Shown one piece after another: positions 50,166 to 58,151 of a DNA stretch of 64,000 nt. How positions within the stretch are numbered: position 1 is the stretch's first letter; the number at the start of each line of letters is the position of its first letter. The position numbers and the translations under genes were made by a program. This DNA comes from Actinomadura litoris. Lineage in GTDB: Bacteria; Actinomycetota; Actinomycetes; Streptosporangiales; Streptosporangiaceae. The notes under the pieces were generated by a model that saw only the letters and a list, made by a program, of their open reading frames with translations, was not told where the DNA came from and did no database searches. The DNA lies in contig NZ_WOFH01000020.1 of the NCBI RefSeq assembly GCF_009733595.1, forward strand, positions 62,001-126,000, written 5' to 3'.

Positions 50166-51368
50166 ATGACCGGCGTTGCGGCGCCCGACGAGGACGTGAA
50201 CCGTTTGATCACCTTTGAGGGCGTGACCAAGCGCTACCCCGACGGCACCGTCGCCTTGGACGATGTGAGCCTGGAGTGCCCCACCGGGCAGATCACGGTG
50301 TTCGTCGGCACGTCCGGCGGGGGCAAGACGACGGCGCTGCGCACCATCAACCGGATGGTGGAGCCGACCGGCGGGCGGGTGCTGATCGACGGGCAGGACG
50401 TCCGCGAGCGCAAACCCGCCGAGCTGCGGCGCGGCATCGGCTACGTCATCCAGCACGCCGGGCTGTTCCCGCACCGCACGATCGAGGACAACATCGCCAC
50501 CGTCCCCTACCTGCTGCGCTGGAACAAGAAGAAGGCCCGCGACACCGCCCGCCAGTTGATGGAGCGCGTCGGGCTCGACGCCGGGATGGCCAAGCGCTAC
50601 CCCTTCCAGCTCTCGGGCGGCCAGCAGCAGCGCGTCGGCGTCGCCCGCGCCCTGGCCGCCGACCCGCCGATCATGCTGATGGACGAGCCGTTCAGCGCCG
50701 TCGACCCGGTCGTCCGCGCCGAACTGCAGGACGAGTTCCTCCGCCTCCAGGACGAGCTGCACAAGACCATCGTGTTCGTCACCCACGACATCGACGAGGC
50801 GATCAAGCTCGGCGACCGGATCGCGGTGTTCCGCACCGGCGGCGAGCTGGTCCAGGTCGCCGCCCCCGAGGACCTGCTGGCCCACCCCGCCGACGACTTC
50901 GTGGCGGGCTTCGTCGGCCAGAACCGCGGCATCCGCAGCCTGTCCTTCGCCGACACCGCCGAGCTGAGCCTGCGCGACGACCTGGTCCGCCCGGTGACCG
51001 CCGCGCCCGCCGACACCGCGGGGCTCGACTGGGTGCTGGTGGTCGACGAGGCCCGGCACCCGCTCGGCTGGGTCCGCGGCCCGGAGGTCACCGGCCCGCT
51101 CGCCGACGCGGCGCTCGCCCCGGTCGGCGGGACGTTCCAGGTCGGCGCCGACTCGGTGCGCGGCGCGCTGGACGCGGCCGTGCTGTCCCCGGCCGGGCTC
51201 GCGGTCGGCGTCGACGGCGGCGGCGCCGTGGTCGGCGTGACCGGCGGCGCGGAGCTGCTCGCCGTCCCCACCCATGGCGAGCACCACCGGCGCCCCGGCA
51301 AGGAGCATCCCGTCGACACGGCCGGCGCCGACTCCGCGTCCGCCGTGCGGGACGGTGCCTCCGACTGA
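50166..51368 (+). CDS. Osmoprotectant/glycine betaine ABC transporter ATP-binding protein
   Basis: A 400-residue ProV/OpuCA-type ATPase. Walker A is 'GTSGGGKTT', the signature 'LSGGQQQRVGVARAL', Walker B 'IMLMDEPFSAVDP', and the H-loop 'VTHDIDEAIKLGD'. The family's 'RRGIGYVIQHAGLFPHRTIEDNIATVP' is present. The C-terminal 120 residues keep only a degenerate CBS-like region. ATG 50166 is preferred; GTG 50196 is possible. First gene of a four-gene operon (ATPase, two permeases, lipoprotein). Confidence 0.92.
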   Translation: MTGVAAPDEDVNRLITFEGVTKRYPDGTVALDDVSLECPTGQITVFVGTSGGGKTTALRTINRMVEPTGGRVLIDGQDVRERKPAELRRGIGYVIQHAGLFPHRTIEDNIATVPYLLRWNKKKARDTARQLMERVGLDAGMAKRYPFQLSGGQQQRVGVARALAADPPIMLMDEPFSAVDPVVRAELQDEFLRLQDELHKTIVFVTHDIDEAIKLGDRIAVFRTGGELVQVAAPEDLLAHPADDFVAGFVGQNRGIRSLSFADTAELSLRDDLVRPVTAAPADTAGLDWVLVVDEARHPLGWVRGPEVTGPLADAALAPVGGTFQVGADSVRGALDAAVLSPAGLAVGVDGGGAVVGVTGGAELLAVPTHGEHHRRPGKEHPVDTAGADSASAVRDGASD

Positions 51369-52018
51369 TGGACATCGACTGGGGCTGGATCGGCGACCAC
51401 ACCGACACGCTCACCGATCACGCCCTCATCCACCTGCGCCTCGCGCTGCTGCCGGTGCTGTTCGGGCTGCTGATCTCGCTGCCGCTCGGCGTGCTGTGCC
51501 GCCGCTGGGGCTGGCTGTACCCGCCGGTGCTGACGGCCTCGAACATCCTCTACGCGATCCCCTCGCTCGCGCTGTTCATGGTCTTCATCCAGTACACCGG
51601 GCTGGAGCCCGCGACGGTCATGATCCCGCTGACCCTCTACAGCCTGTCGGTGCTCGTCCCGAACGTGGTGGACGGCCTCGCCTCGGTCTCCGAGCCGGTC
51701 CGGCAGGCGGCGACCGCGATGGGCTTCGGGACGCTGCGCCGCCTGCTGCGGGTCGAGCTGCCGATCGCGGTGCCCATCGTGATCGCCGGGGTCAGGGTCG
51801 CGGCGGTGTCCTCGATCAGCCTCGTCGCGATCGGCCAGCTCGTCGGGCAGGGCGGGCTCGGCTACGACATCATCCGCGGCTACCAGCTGCAGTTCCAAAC
51901 CCAGATCATCGCCGCCTCGGTGCTGATCATCGTGCTGGCCCTGGTCACCGACGCGGTCCTGGTGATCGTCCAGCGGCTGCTCACCCCGTGGGCGCGAGCG
52001 CGCGGGAGGGCGTCGTGA
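51368..52018 (+). CDS. Osmoprotectant ABC transporter permease 1
   Basis: A 216-residue inner-membrane permease of the OpuCB/OpuCD (ProW) family with five to six helices. It contains 'PPVLTASNILYAIPSLALFMVF' and the EAA-loop 'VSEPVRQAATAMGFGTLRRLLRVELPIAVPIVIAGVRVA', which docks on the ATPase, then 'VAIGQLVGQGGLGYDI'. ATG 51368 overlaps the ATPase stop (TGATG). Confidence 0.92.
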   Translation: MDIDWGWIGDHTDTLTDHALIHLRLALLPVLFGLLISLPLGVLCRRWGWLYPPVLTASNILYAIPSLALFMVFIQYTGLEPATVMIPLTLYSLSVLVPNVVDGLASVSEPVRQAATAMGFGTLRRLLRVELPIAVPIVIAGVRVAAVSSISLVAIGQLVGQGGLGYDIIRGYQLQFQTQIIAASVLIIVLALVTDAVLVIVQRLLTPWARARGRAS

Positions 52019-52701
52019 ACGACCTGTGGAACCAGATCGACCTGTCCTGGTCGTGGCTGACCGCGTCCGCGCAGTGGCACGGTGAGGACGGCATCCCGCA
52101 CCGGCTCGTCCAGCACCTGTACTACAGCGGGGTGTCGCTGCTGTTCGCGGCGCTGATCGGGCTGGCGCTCGGGCTGCTGGTCGGGCACACCGGGCGCGGC
52201 GGCTTCCTCGCGATCAGCGTCGCCAACATCGCCCGCGCGATCCCGACGTTCGGCCTGGTGCTGTTCGTCGTCGTCATCGAGTACAGCATCGTCCCGGTGC
52301 TGATCGCGCTCGTCGCCCTCGCCGTCCCGCCGATCCTGGTGAACACCTACGAGGGCCTGCGCGGCGTCGATCCCGAGGCCAAGGACGCGGCGCGCGGCAT
52401 GGGCATGTCGGAGTGGGGCGTACTGTGGCGGGCCGAGGTGCCGATGGCGCTGCCGCTGATCCTGCTCGGGCTCCGCACGTCCGCGATCCAGGTCGTGGCG
52501 ACCGCGACGATCGCCGCCTACCCCGGCTTCGGCGGGCTCGGCCGCTACATCATCGACGGCCTGGCCCGCAACGACTACCAGCTCGTCGTCGGCGGGACCG
52601 TGCTGGTCGTGGCGCTCGCGGTGATCGTCCAGCTGATCTTCGCGGCACTGCGCCGCATCGTCGTCTCGCCGGGCCTGCTCGGCACCGCCCGTTCCTCCTG
52701 A
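52015..52701 (+). CDS. Osmoprotectant ABC transporter permease 2
   Basis: A 228-residue partner permease with 'VANIARAIPTFGLVLFVVVIEYSIVP' and EAA-loop 'GVDPEAKDAARGMGMSEWGVLWRAEVPMALPLILLGLRTS', then 'ATIAAYPGFGGLGRYIIDGL'. Its GTG start overlaps the first permease's stop (GTGA). The two permeases form a heterodimeric channel. Confidence 0.92.
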   Translation: MNDLWNQIDLSWSWLTASAQWHGEDGIPHRLVQHLYYSGVSLLFAALIGLALGLLVGHTGRGGFLAISVANIARAIPTFGLVLFVVVIEYSIVPVLIALVALAVPPILVNTYEGLRGVDPEAKDAARGMGMSEWGVLWRAEVPMALPLILLGLRTSAIQVVATATIAAYPGFGGLGRYIIDGLARNDYQLVVGGTVLVVALAVIVQLIFAALRRIVVSPGLLGTARSS

Positions 52702-52728
52702 ACGGTCAGAAGAGAAGGAAAACCGACA

Positions 52729-53652
52729 ATGAAGAATATGATCCGCGCCGCCGCCGTCGGCCTGGTGGCCGCACTCGCGCTGTCGGCCTGCGGTGGTGGT
52801 GACGACGGCGACGACGGCAACCCGCTGGCCGGGGGCGGCAAGAAGGGCACGATCACGGTCGGCGGCGCCAACTTCCCCGAGAGCGGCCTCATCGGCGAGG
52901 TCTACGCGCAGGCGCTGGAGGCCAAGGGCCTCAAGGTCGAGCGCAAGCTCAACATCGGCGCCCGCGAGATCTACTACGACCAGGTCGTCAAGGGCGGCAT
53001 CAGCGTGATGCCCGAGTACAACGGCGCGCTGCTGTCCACCTCGGTCGACAAGTCCAGCACCGCGACCACCACCGAGGAGGTCAACGCGGCGCTCAAGGCC
53101 AAGCTGCCGGCGAGCGTGGAGATCCTCGACTCGGCCAAGGCGGAGGACAAGGACTCGGTCACCGTCAACCCGCAGACCGCCGCGAAGTACAAGCTGAAGA
53201 GCATCACCGACCTCAAGCCGGTGGCGAAGCAGCTCGTGATCGCGGGGCCGTCGGAGTTCAAGACCCGCCAGCAGGGCCTCGTCGGCCTCAAGGCCAAGTA
53301 CGGCCTGGAGTTCAAGAAGTTCCAGCCGTTCGACGCGGGCGCCCAGGCCACGCTGGTCAAGCTGCTCACCGAGGACAAGATCCAGGCCGCCGACCTGTTC
53401 ACCACCGACCCCACGATCCCGCAGAAGAAGCTGGTCGTCCTGGAGGACCCCGAGCACGTCTTCACCGCGCAGAACGTGACGCCGCTGGTGAACAAGTCCG
53501 CGGTGAACGCCGAGGCCAGGGCCGCGCTCAACGCCGTCTCGGCCAAGCTCACCACCCAGGACCTCCTGGACATGATGAAGCGCGTCGCCATCGACAAGGA
53601 GGACCAGGAGAAGGTCGCCAAGGACTGGCTGAAGAAGGCCGGCCTGGCCTGA
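52729..53652 (+). CDS. Glycine betaine/osmoprotectant-binding lipoprotein
   Basis: A 307-residue substrate-binding lipoprotein (OpuCC/OsmF type). The signal peptide ends in lipobox 'LSAC' at about residue 20. The OpuAC-like domain begins 'TITVGGANFPESGLIGEVYAQALEAKGLKVERKLNIGAREIYYDQVVKGGISVMPEYNGALL', where the Tyr-rich turn is the ligand box region. It ends with the family 'QDLLDMMKRVAIDKEDQEKVAKDWLKKAGL'. An SD (GAAGGA) precedes ATG 52729. It captures betaine or choline-type solutes at the outer membrane face. Confidence 0.93.
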   Translation: MKNMIRAAAVGLVAALALSACGGGDDGDDGNPLAGGGKKGTITVGGANFPESGLIGEVYAQALEAKGLKVERKLNIGAREIYYDQVVKGGISVMPEYNGALLSTSVDKSSTATTTEEVNAALKAKLPASVEILDSAKAEDKDSVTVNPQTAAKYKLKSITDLKPVAKQLVIAGPSEFKTRQQGLVGLKAKYGLEFKKFQPFDAGAQATLVKLLTEDKIQAADLFTTDPTIPQKKLVVLEDPEHVFTAQNVTPLVNKSAVNAEARAALNAVSAKLTTQDLLDMMKRVAIDKEDQEKVAKDWLKKAGLA

Positions 53653-53670
53653 CCCGCGTCCCGGACGTCC

Positions 53671-53704
53671 ACGGGCCCCGCTCCGCATCCGGAGCGGGGC
53701 CCGT
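53671..53704. terminator. Bidirectional terminator between two convergent operons
   Basis: ACGGGCCCCGCTCCG (53671-53685), loop CATC and CGGAGCGGGGCCCGT (53690-53704) form a perfect 15-bp stem shared by the ABC operon (+) and the long minus-strand operon. Confidence 0.82.
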
Positions 53705-53721
53705 TCCGTCGGGGGCGGGTG

Positions 53722-55083
53722 CTACTGGTGCAGCGGGTCGGGCGCGGGGCTGGCGGCTCGGGTCCGCTCGTGGAGGCGGTCCAGGAGCGGGCCGGTCATG
53801 AGCGTGCTGACCAGGGCCATCACCACCATCGCGGTGAACAGCCGCGAGTCCAGGACGCCGAGGCTGAGGCCCACGTTCAAGATCACCAGCTCGGTGAGCC
53901 CCCGGGTGTTGAGCAGGATCCCGAGGACGAGCGAGTCGTGGCCGCTCGCGCCGGTGAGCCGGGCCGCGCCCGCGCCGCCGCCGATCTTCCCGGCGCAGGC
54001 CACCGCGACGACCGCGAGCACCATCACGAGCCCCTGCCGGCCGAGGCCGCCGAGGTCCACCGACAGGCCGGTCACGGTGAAGAACACCGGGAGCAGCAGC
54101 AGGCTCGTCTGCTCGATGCGCTCGGGCACGGCCGGGGCCCGCGCGTCGATGTGGTCCCCGGGCACCACCGCGCCGAACAGGAACGCGCCGAAGACCGCGT
54201 GCAGGCCGATCTCCTGCGTGGTCCACGCCGAGACGAGCAGGCCGATGCCGAGCACGGCGTGGATGACCCGGGCGCCGTCGCCCGCGAGGCGGCCCGGCGC
54301 CAGCAGCCAGGAGAGCAGGGGACGTACGACGCCGACCAGGACGGCGGCGAACCCCAGGCCGCCGACGACCGTCCGGCCGACGTCCCAGGGGTCGCCCGAG
54401 GTGACCACCGCGACGACCACGGCGAGCACGCACCACGCGAGGAAGTCCTGGAGCGCCGCGCTGGCCAGCGCCATGGTCCCGAGCGGGTCGCGGCGCATGT
54501 CCCGCTCGTCGATGATCCGCGCGAGGACGGGGAAGGCGGTGATCGACATGGCGGCGCCGAGGAACAGCACGGGCCCGAGCGTCCCGCCGTCCCGTAACTG
54601 GGAGGTGTCGAACCACGGGCGCAGCAGCACCGCGAGCCCCGCGCCGAGCGCGAACGGGAGGGCCACCGAGCTCAGCGACACCGCCGTCAGCCGCCCGGCG
54701 CCGCCCCGCAGGTGCGACGGGCTGAACCGGTAGCCGACGCCGAACATGAACAGGACGAGGCTCAACTGGGCGAGGACGTTCAGGTGGGGGCGGGCCGAGG
54801 CGGGGAACAGCACGCCGACCGGGTCGCCGGGGAAGGCCCCGAGGACGCTCGGCCCGAGCGCGACGCCCGCGACGATCTCACCCATCACCGCGGGCTGCCG
54901 CACCCGCCCGGCGAGTGCGGCGAACACGGACGCGGCGAGCAGGATCAGCGCGAGGTCGATGAGGACGGTTCCGATGGTGCTCTCGGCGGCGTGCGCGGCG
55001 GTGGCCCGCGCGGTGGCCTGCGCGGTGGCCTCTGCGGTGGCACGTACGACGGCGGGCGCGGCGGACTGGGCGTGCGGTGTCAA
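53722..55083 (-). CDS. CPA2-family cation/proton antiporter
   Basis: A 453-residue KefB/NapA-type exchanger with about 12 helices. Landmarks are 'QPAVMGEIVAGVALGPSVLGAFPGD', 'LAQLSLVLFMFGVGYRF', 'AAMSITAFPVLARIIDERDMRRDPLGTMALASAALQDFLAW' with the paired ion-site region, and 'LGILLNTRGLTELVILNVGL'. There is no KTN/TrkA domain. Only TTG 55083 can start it. The first 35 residues are an Ala/Thr low-complexity tract coded by a 12-bp repeat. It begins 25 bp after the SbnA-like gene, so it is the last gene of the amino-acid operon; its role there is unclear. Confidence 0.88.
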   Translation of the reverse strand: MTPHAQSAAPAVVRATAEATAQATARATAAHAAESTIGTVLIDLALILLAASVFAALAGRVRQPAVMGEIVAGVALGPSVLGAFPGDPVGVLFPASARPHLNVLAQLSLVLFMFGVGYRFSPSHLRGGAGRLTAVSLSSVALPFALGAGLAVLLRPWFDTSQLRDGGTLGPVLFLGAAMSITAFPVLARIIDERDMRRDPLGTMALASAALQDFLAWCVLAVVVAVVTSGDPWDVGRTVVGGLGFAAVLVGVVRPLLSWLLAPGRLAGDGARVIHAVLGIGLLVSAWTTQEIGLHAVFGAFLFGAVVPGDHIDARAPAVPERIEQTSLLLLPVFFTVTGLSVDLGGLGRQGLVMVLAVVAVACAGKIGGGAGAARLTGASGHDSLVLGILLNTRGLTELVILNVGLSLGVLDSRLFTAMVVMALVSTLMTGPLLDRLHERTRAASPAPDPLHQ

Positions 55084-55108
55084 GGTTCCCCCGGGTTCCG
55101 GACGGTCG

Positions 55109-56056
55109 CTAGCCGAGGTGGCGCTCGGCCACCCACGGGTCGGAGAAGACGCTCTTCAGGTACTTCGCGCCCGAGTCCGGGGAGATGACGACGCACCGCG
55201 CGCCCTCCGCGAGGCCCCCGCACAGCCGCCGCGCGGCGGCGAGCACCGAGCCCGTGGAGCCCCCGACGAGCAGGCCGTGCCGGCGGGCCATGAGGCGGCA
55301 CTCGCGGACGGCGTCCCGCTCGTGCACCAGCACCTTGTCGAATTCCCCGGTGTCCTCGAACAGCTCGGGGCGGCGGCTGGAGCCGATCCCCGGGACGAAC
55401 CGGGGCCGCGCCTCGCCGCCGAAGGTGACCGAGCCGACGGTGTCGACCGCGAAGACCCGCGTCCTGGCGTTCATCGCCCGGAGGTGGTCGAGGCAGCCGC
55501 GCAGCGTGCCCGCGGTGCCGACGCCGACGAACAGCGCGTCGAGGTGCCCCAGCTCCTTGAGGATGGCGGGCGCGGTCGTCCGCTCGTGCGCCCGCGCGTT
55601 CGCCGGGTTGGCGTACTGGTTCGGCCAGACGAGGGCGGGGTCGGCGGCCAGCGCCGCCCTGATGTACTCCAGGCGGGAGCCGAGGTAGCCGCCGTTGGCG
55701 TCGGTGGCGGTCACGGTCCGCACGTCCGCGCCGAACGCCCGCATCATCGCGACGGCGTCGGAGGTGGCGTTGGGGTCGGTCACGATCGTGAGGTCGTAGC
55801 CCCGCTCGGTGCAGACCGCGGCGAGCGCGATGCCGAGGTTGCCCGAGGAGGACTCGATGACCCGCTTTCCGGGGCCGAGGGCGCCCGCGGCCTCCACGTC
55901 CTCGATCAGGGCCAGCGCCGTCTTCATCTTGATGGAGCCGGCCGGGTTCATGCACTCGATCTTCAGCAGGACCTCCCGTCCCGGCGCCAGGTCCGGCAGC
56001 GTGAGGAAGACGTCGTCGAGGATCAGTTCGGAGCCCTTTTCGAAAATCACGGTCAC
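55109..56056 (-). CDS. SbnA-like PLP enzyme (cysteine synthase/CBS family)
   Basis: A 315-residue fold-type II PLP enzyme. The PLP lysine is in 'NPAGSIKMKTAL', which is the SbnA/Zwa5A variant of the CysK 'GSVKDR' motif. The phosphate loop is 'VGTAGTLRG' and the substrate loop 'ESSSGNLGIALA'. SbnA joins O-phosphoserine with glutamate to make N-(2-amino-2-carboxyethyl)-glutamate, the precursor of 2,3-diaminopropionate; the partner dehydrogenase SbnB is not encoded in this operon. It may make a different beta-substituted alanine. GTG 56056 or GTG 56050 starts it. It lies between the LysE exporter and the antiporter genes. Confidence 0.86.
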   Translation of the reverse strand: MTVIFEKGSELILDDVFLTLPDLAPGREVLLKIECMNPAGSIKMKTALALIEDVEAAGALGPGKRVIESSSGNLGIALAAVCTERGYDLTIVTDPNATSDAVAMMRAFGADVRTVTATDANGGYLGSRLEYIRAALAADPALVWPNQYANPANARAHERTTAPAILKELGHLDALFVGVGTAGTLRGCLDHLRAMNARTRVFAVDTVGSVTFGGEARPRFVPGIGSSRRPELFEDTGEFDKVLVHERDAVRECRLMARRHGLLVGGSTGSVLAAARRLCGGLAEGARCVVISPDSGAKYLKSVFSDPWVAERHLG

Positions 56057-56069
56057 CCCCGTGGGTGTG

Positions 56070-56723
56070 TCACGGCCCCGTGGCGTCCACGGCGGGCGTC
56101 GAGTGCAGGACCGACCAGACGACGTAGAGCGCGAAGACCAGCAGGCATCCTCCGGCGAGGACCTCCACCACCCGGCTCGCCCTGCGGCTGGCGAGGTAGC
56201 GGCGGGCCCGGCCGGCCGCCAGCGCGACGCCGCCGAGGAACAGCAGCCCCATCGACGACTGGATCAGGCCGAGCGAGCCGCCCACCCAGAGGTCGGGCCG
56301 CTTCTGGAACAGCCCCGGCATGACCGACACGTAGAAGACGCCGATCTTCGGGTTGAGCAGGTTGGTCAGCAGGCCGGTGACGTAGGGGCTGGACGGCCCC
56401 GCCCCGGCGCGTTCCGGCGGCGCGCCGTCCGTGCCGGCCGGGTCCGTGCCCGCCGGCTGCGCGTCGGCCAGCGCGGTGGAGCCCGTCACCGCCGCCCGGA
56501 AGCAGCCCGCCGCCAGGTACAGCAGGTAGGCCGCCCCGGCCAGCGCCAGCAGCGTGTACACGGCGTGGTTGCGGGCGATCAGCAGCGCCACGCCGATCCC
56601 CGAGAGCGCGCCCCAGATGACGGGCCCGGTCACCACGCCGACCGCCGTCGTCAGGCCCGTGCGGACGCCGTAGGCGCGGCTCGTGCGGAAGACGAGGATG
56701 GTGTCGGCGCCGGGCATCAGCAC
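56070..56723 (-). CDS. LysE/RhtB-family amino acid exporter (start uncertain)
   Basis: A membrane exporter of amino acids with about six hydrophobic segments. The family core is 'LMPGADTILVFRTSRAYGVRTGLTTAVGVVTGPVIWG', 'LLALAGAAYLLYLAAGCFRAA', 'YVTGLLTNLLNPKIGVFYVSVMPGLF'. The first canonical start is GTG 56723, but this would cut helix 1 in half. In-frame sequence upstream reads 'ADGNPYLVFAGLALTVVLMPG', a complete helix, with a GGGAGG SD nine bases before an ATC codon at 56774. No ATG, GTG or TTG precedes it before an in-frame stop. The true start is probably the ATC, or a sequence error hides an ATG. It would export the product of the operon. Confidence 0.83.
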   Translation of the reverse strand: MLMPGADTILVFRTSRAYGVRTGLTTAVGVVTGPVIWGALSGIGVALLIARNHAVYTLLALAGAAYLLYLAAGCFRAAVTGSTALADAQPAGTDPAGTDGAPPERAGAGPSSPYVTGLLTNLLNPKIGVFYVSVMPGLFQKRPDLWVGGSLGLIQSSMGLLFLGGVALAAGRARRYLASRRASRVVEVLAGGCLLVFALYVVWSVLHSTPAVDATGP

Positions 56724-56795
56724 GACGGTGAGGGCCAGCCCGGCGAAGACCAGGTAGGGGTTCCCGTCCGCGATCGCTGTCCACCTCCCGGGGAC

Positions 56796-57602
56796 TCAGG
56801 ACGCGCCCGGACCGGGCGGCACGGTCTCGCAGTACGCGCGGATCCGGTCGCACACCGCCTGGCTGCCGGCCATCATGGCATGCCCGCCGCCCTCCACCAG
56901 CTCGAACGGGGACCCCGACAGCCGCGCCGCCGCCTCGGTGACGGCGGGCGGCTGCACGCCGTCCGCCGAACCGGACAGGTACAGCCCGGGGGCGAGGGAC
57001 CGGACGAATCCCATGGCGGTGCGCGAGCGCTTCATCTCCAGGCATTGGCCCGCGTATCCGATCAGCCGTTCGGGGGTGGAGTAGGGGAAGCGCAGGGCCG
57101 GGTCCCCGCCCTCGGCGGCGGTGTCGGCGGCGGTCCGCAGCAGCGCCGAGACGCCCTCGACCGACTCCGGCCGGGAGCGGATCACCTGGAACAGCGGCTC
57201 CACGGTGCCCTCCCAGCCCGAGGACGGGCCGTCCGGGCCGAGGTCGAACGCCCCGTTCACGCAGCAGAACCCGCGCACCGCGGCGTCGCCGCCGCGTGAC
57301 AGGCGATGCAGGATCTCCGTCCCCGAACACCACGACACCCCCACGAACTCCGTCACGCCGTGCTTGCGCAGGAGCCGCGCGGCCTCCTCGGCATGGGCGT
57401 CCACCGTCAGGTCGAGGGGCCGCCCGTGGGGCGCGTCCCGCTCGGTGAGGCCGGTGGACCAGCGCAGCACCGAGAACCGCCCCGCGAGCGTCGCGGCCAG
57501 CCGGTCGAACACGGTGTGCGGGACGCCGACGGTGTTGCAGACCACGACCCAGGGCAGGCCGGGGGCCGCGTCCGCCCGGACGTCCAGGTGCGCGCTACTC
57601 AA
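56796..57602 (-). CDS. Alpha/beta hydrolase with a Cys nucleophile (thioesterase/aminoacyltransferase-like)
   Basis: A 268-residue alpha/beta hydrolase. The nucleophile elbow is 'GVSWCSGTE', placing Cys92 where most relatives have Ser, in the same style as dienelactone hydrolase or SyrC. Asp214 ('GSADG') and His241 ('GGGHAMM') complete a triad. SyrC, the syringomycin protein with a Cys active site, moves a chlorinated threonyl group off SyrB1. Next to an adenylation-thiolation didomain, this protein probably transfers or releases the carrier-bound amino acid. TTG 57602 is the only nearby start and overlaps the GNAT stop by 8 bp. Confidence 0.82.
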   Translation of the reverse strand: MSSAHLDVRADAAPGLPWVVVCNTVGVPHTVFDRLAATLAGRFSVLRWSTGLTERDAPHGRPLDLTVDAHAEEAARLLRKHGVTEFVGVSWCSGTEILHRLSRGGDAAVRGFCCVNGAFDLGPDGPSSGWEGTVEPLFQVIRSRPESVEGVSALLRTAADTAAEGGDPALRFPYSTPERLIGYAGQCLEMKRSRTAMGFVRSLAPGLYLSGSADGVQPPAVTEAAARLSGSPFELVEGGGHAMMAGSQAVCDRIRAYCETVPPGPGAS

Positions 57603-58149
57603 CGCCCACCGCCCCCTTCGCCGGGGCCCCGGACGCGCCCACCGGGCGGCCGGGGTGCCGGAACAGGCTGGTCGTCCGGGGCCGGGACGGCGACGCGGCG
57701 CGGGCCGGGTCGTCGTAGTCGGCGAGGTGCCCGAACCCCGCGGAGCCCATCATGGCGACCGAGGCGAGGTTCGCCGCGTCGCAGTCGATGTAGATGTCGG
57801 GCCCATGCCCCTCGACCTCCCGGATCCCGGCCAGTAACGTCCGCGACCAGCCGTGCCGCCGCCACGCCCCGGTCACCACGACCTCGTCCACGTACAGTCC
57901 CTCCAGGCGGAGGAACCCGCCGGGGATCGGATGGAGCGGCCCGAACCGCGAGTAGAGCACCGCGGCGCCGACCACCTCGCCGTCGACGGCCGCGATGCAG
58001 CGCAGCTCGCCGCCGCGCAGCCGGGCCAGGTAGCCGGCGACCCGCTCCTCGGGCAGGTGGTCGTGCTCGGCCCGGCCCGCCTCGCGCAGCAGGTCGGCCA
58101 GGCGCGCCGCGTCCACGTCCTCGTGGGCGCGCAGGGAGACGGCGGCCAC
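57595..58149 (-). CDS. GNAT-family N-acetyltransferase
   Basis: A 184-residue acetyl-CoA-dependent acyltransferase. Motif A is 'LEGLYVDEVVVTGAWRRHGWSRTLLAGI', with the Arg-Arg-x-Gly-x pyrophosphate loop. Motif B is 'YIDCDAANLASVAMMGSAGFGHLADY'. GTG 58149 starts two bases after the didomain's stop. In this setting it could N-acetylate the product for storage or self-protection, or act in tailoring. The substrate is not known. Confidence 0.85.
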   Translation of the reverse strand: MAAVSLRAHEDVDAARLADLLREAGRAEHDHLPEERVAGYLARLRGGELRCIAAVDGEVVGAAVLYSRFGPLHPIPGGFLRLEGLYVDEVVVTGAWRRHGWSRTLLAGIREVEGHGPDIYIDCDAANLASVAMMGSAGFGHLADYDDPARAASPSRPRTTSLFRHPGRPVGASGAPAKGAVGVE

Positions 58150-58151
58150 CG

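Noticed and set aside
54970-55083. Repeat-coded N-terminus of the antiporter as a signal peptide
   Set aside because: It is Ala/Thr-rich without a charged start, hydrophobic core or cleavage site; the first true helix comes after it.
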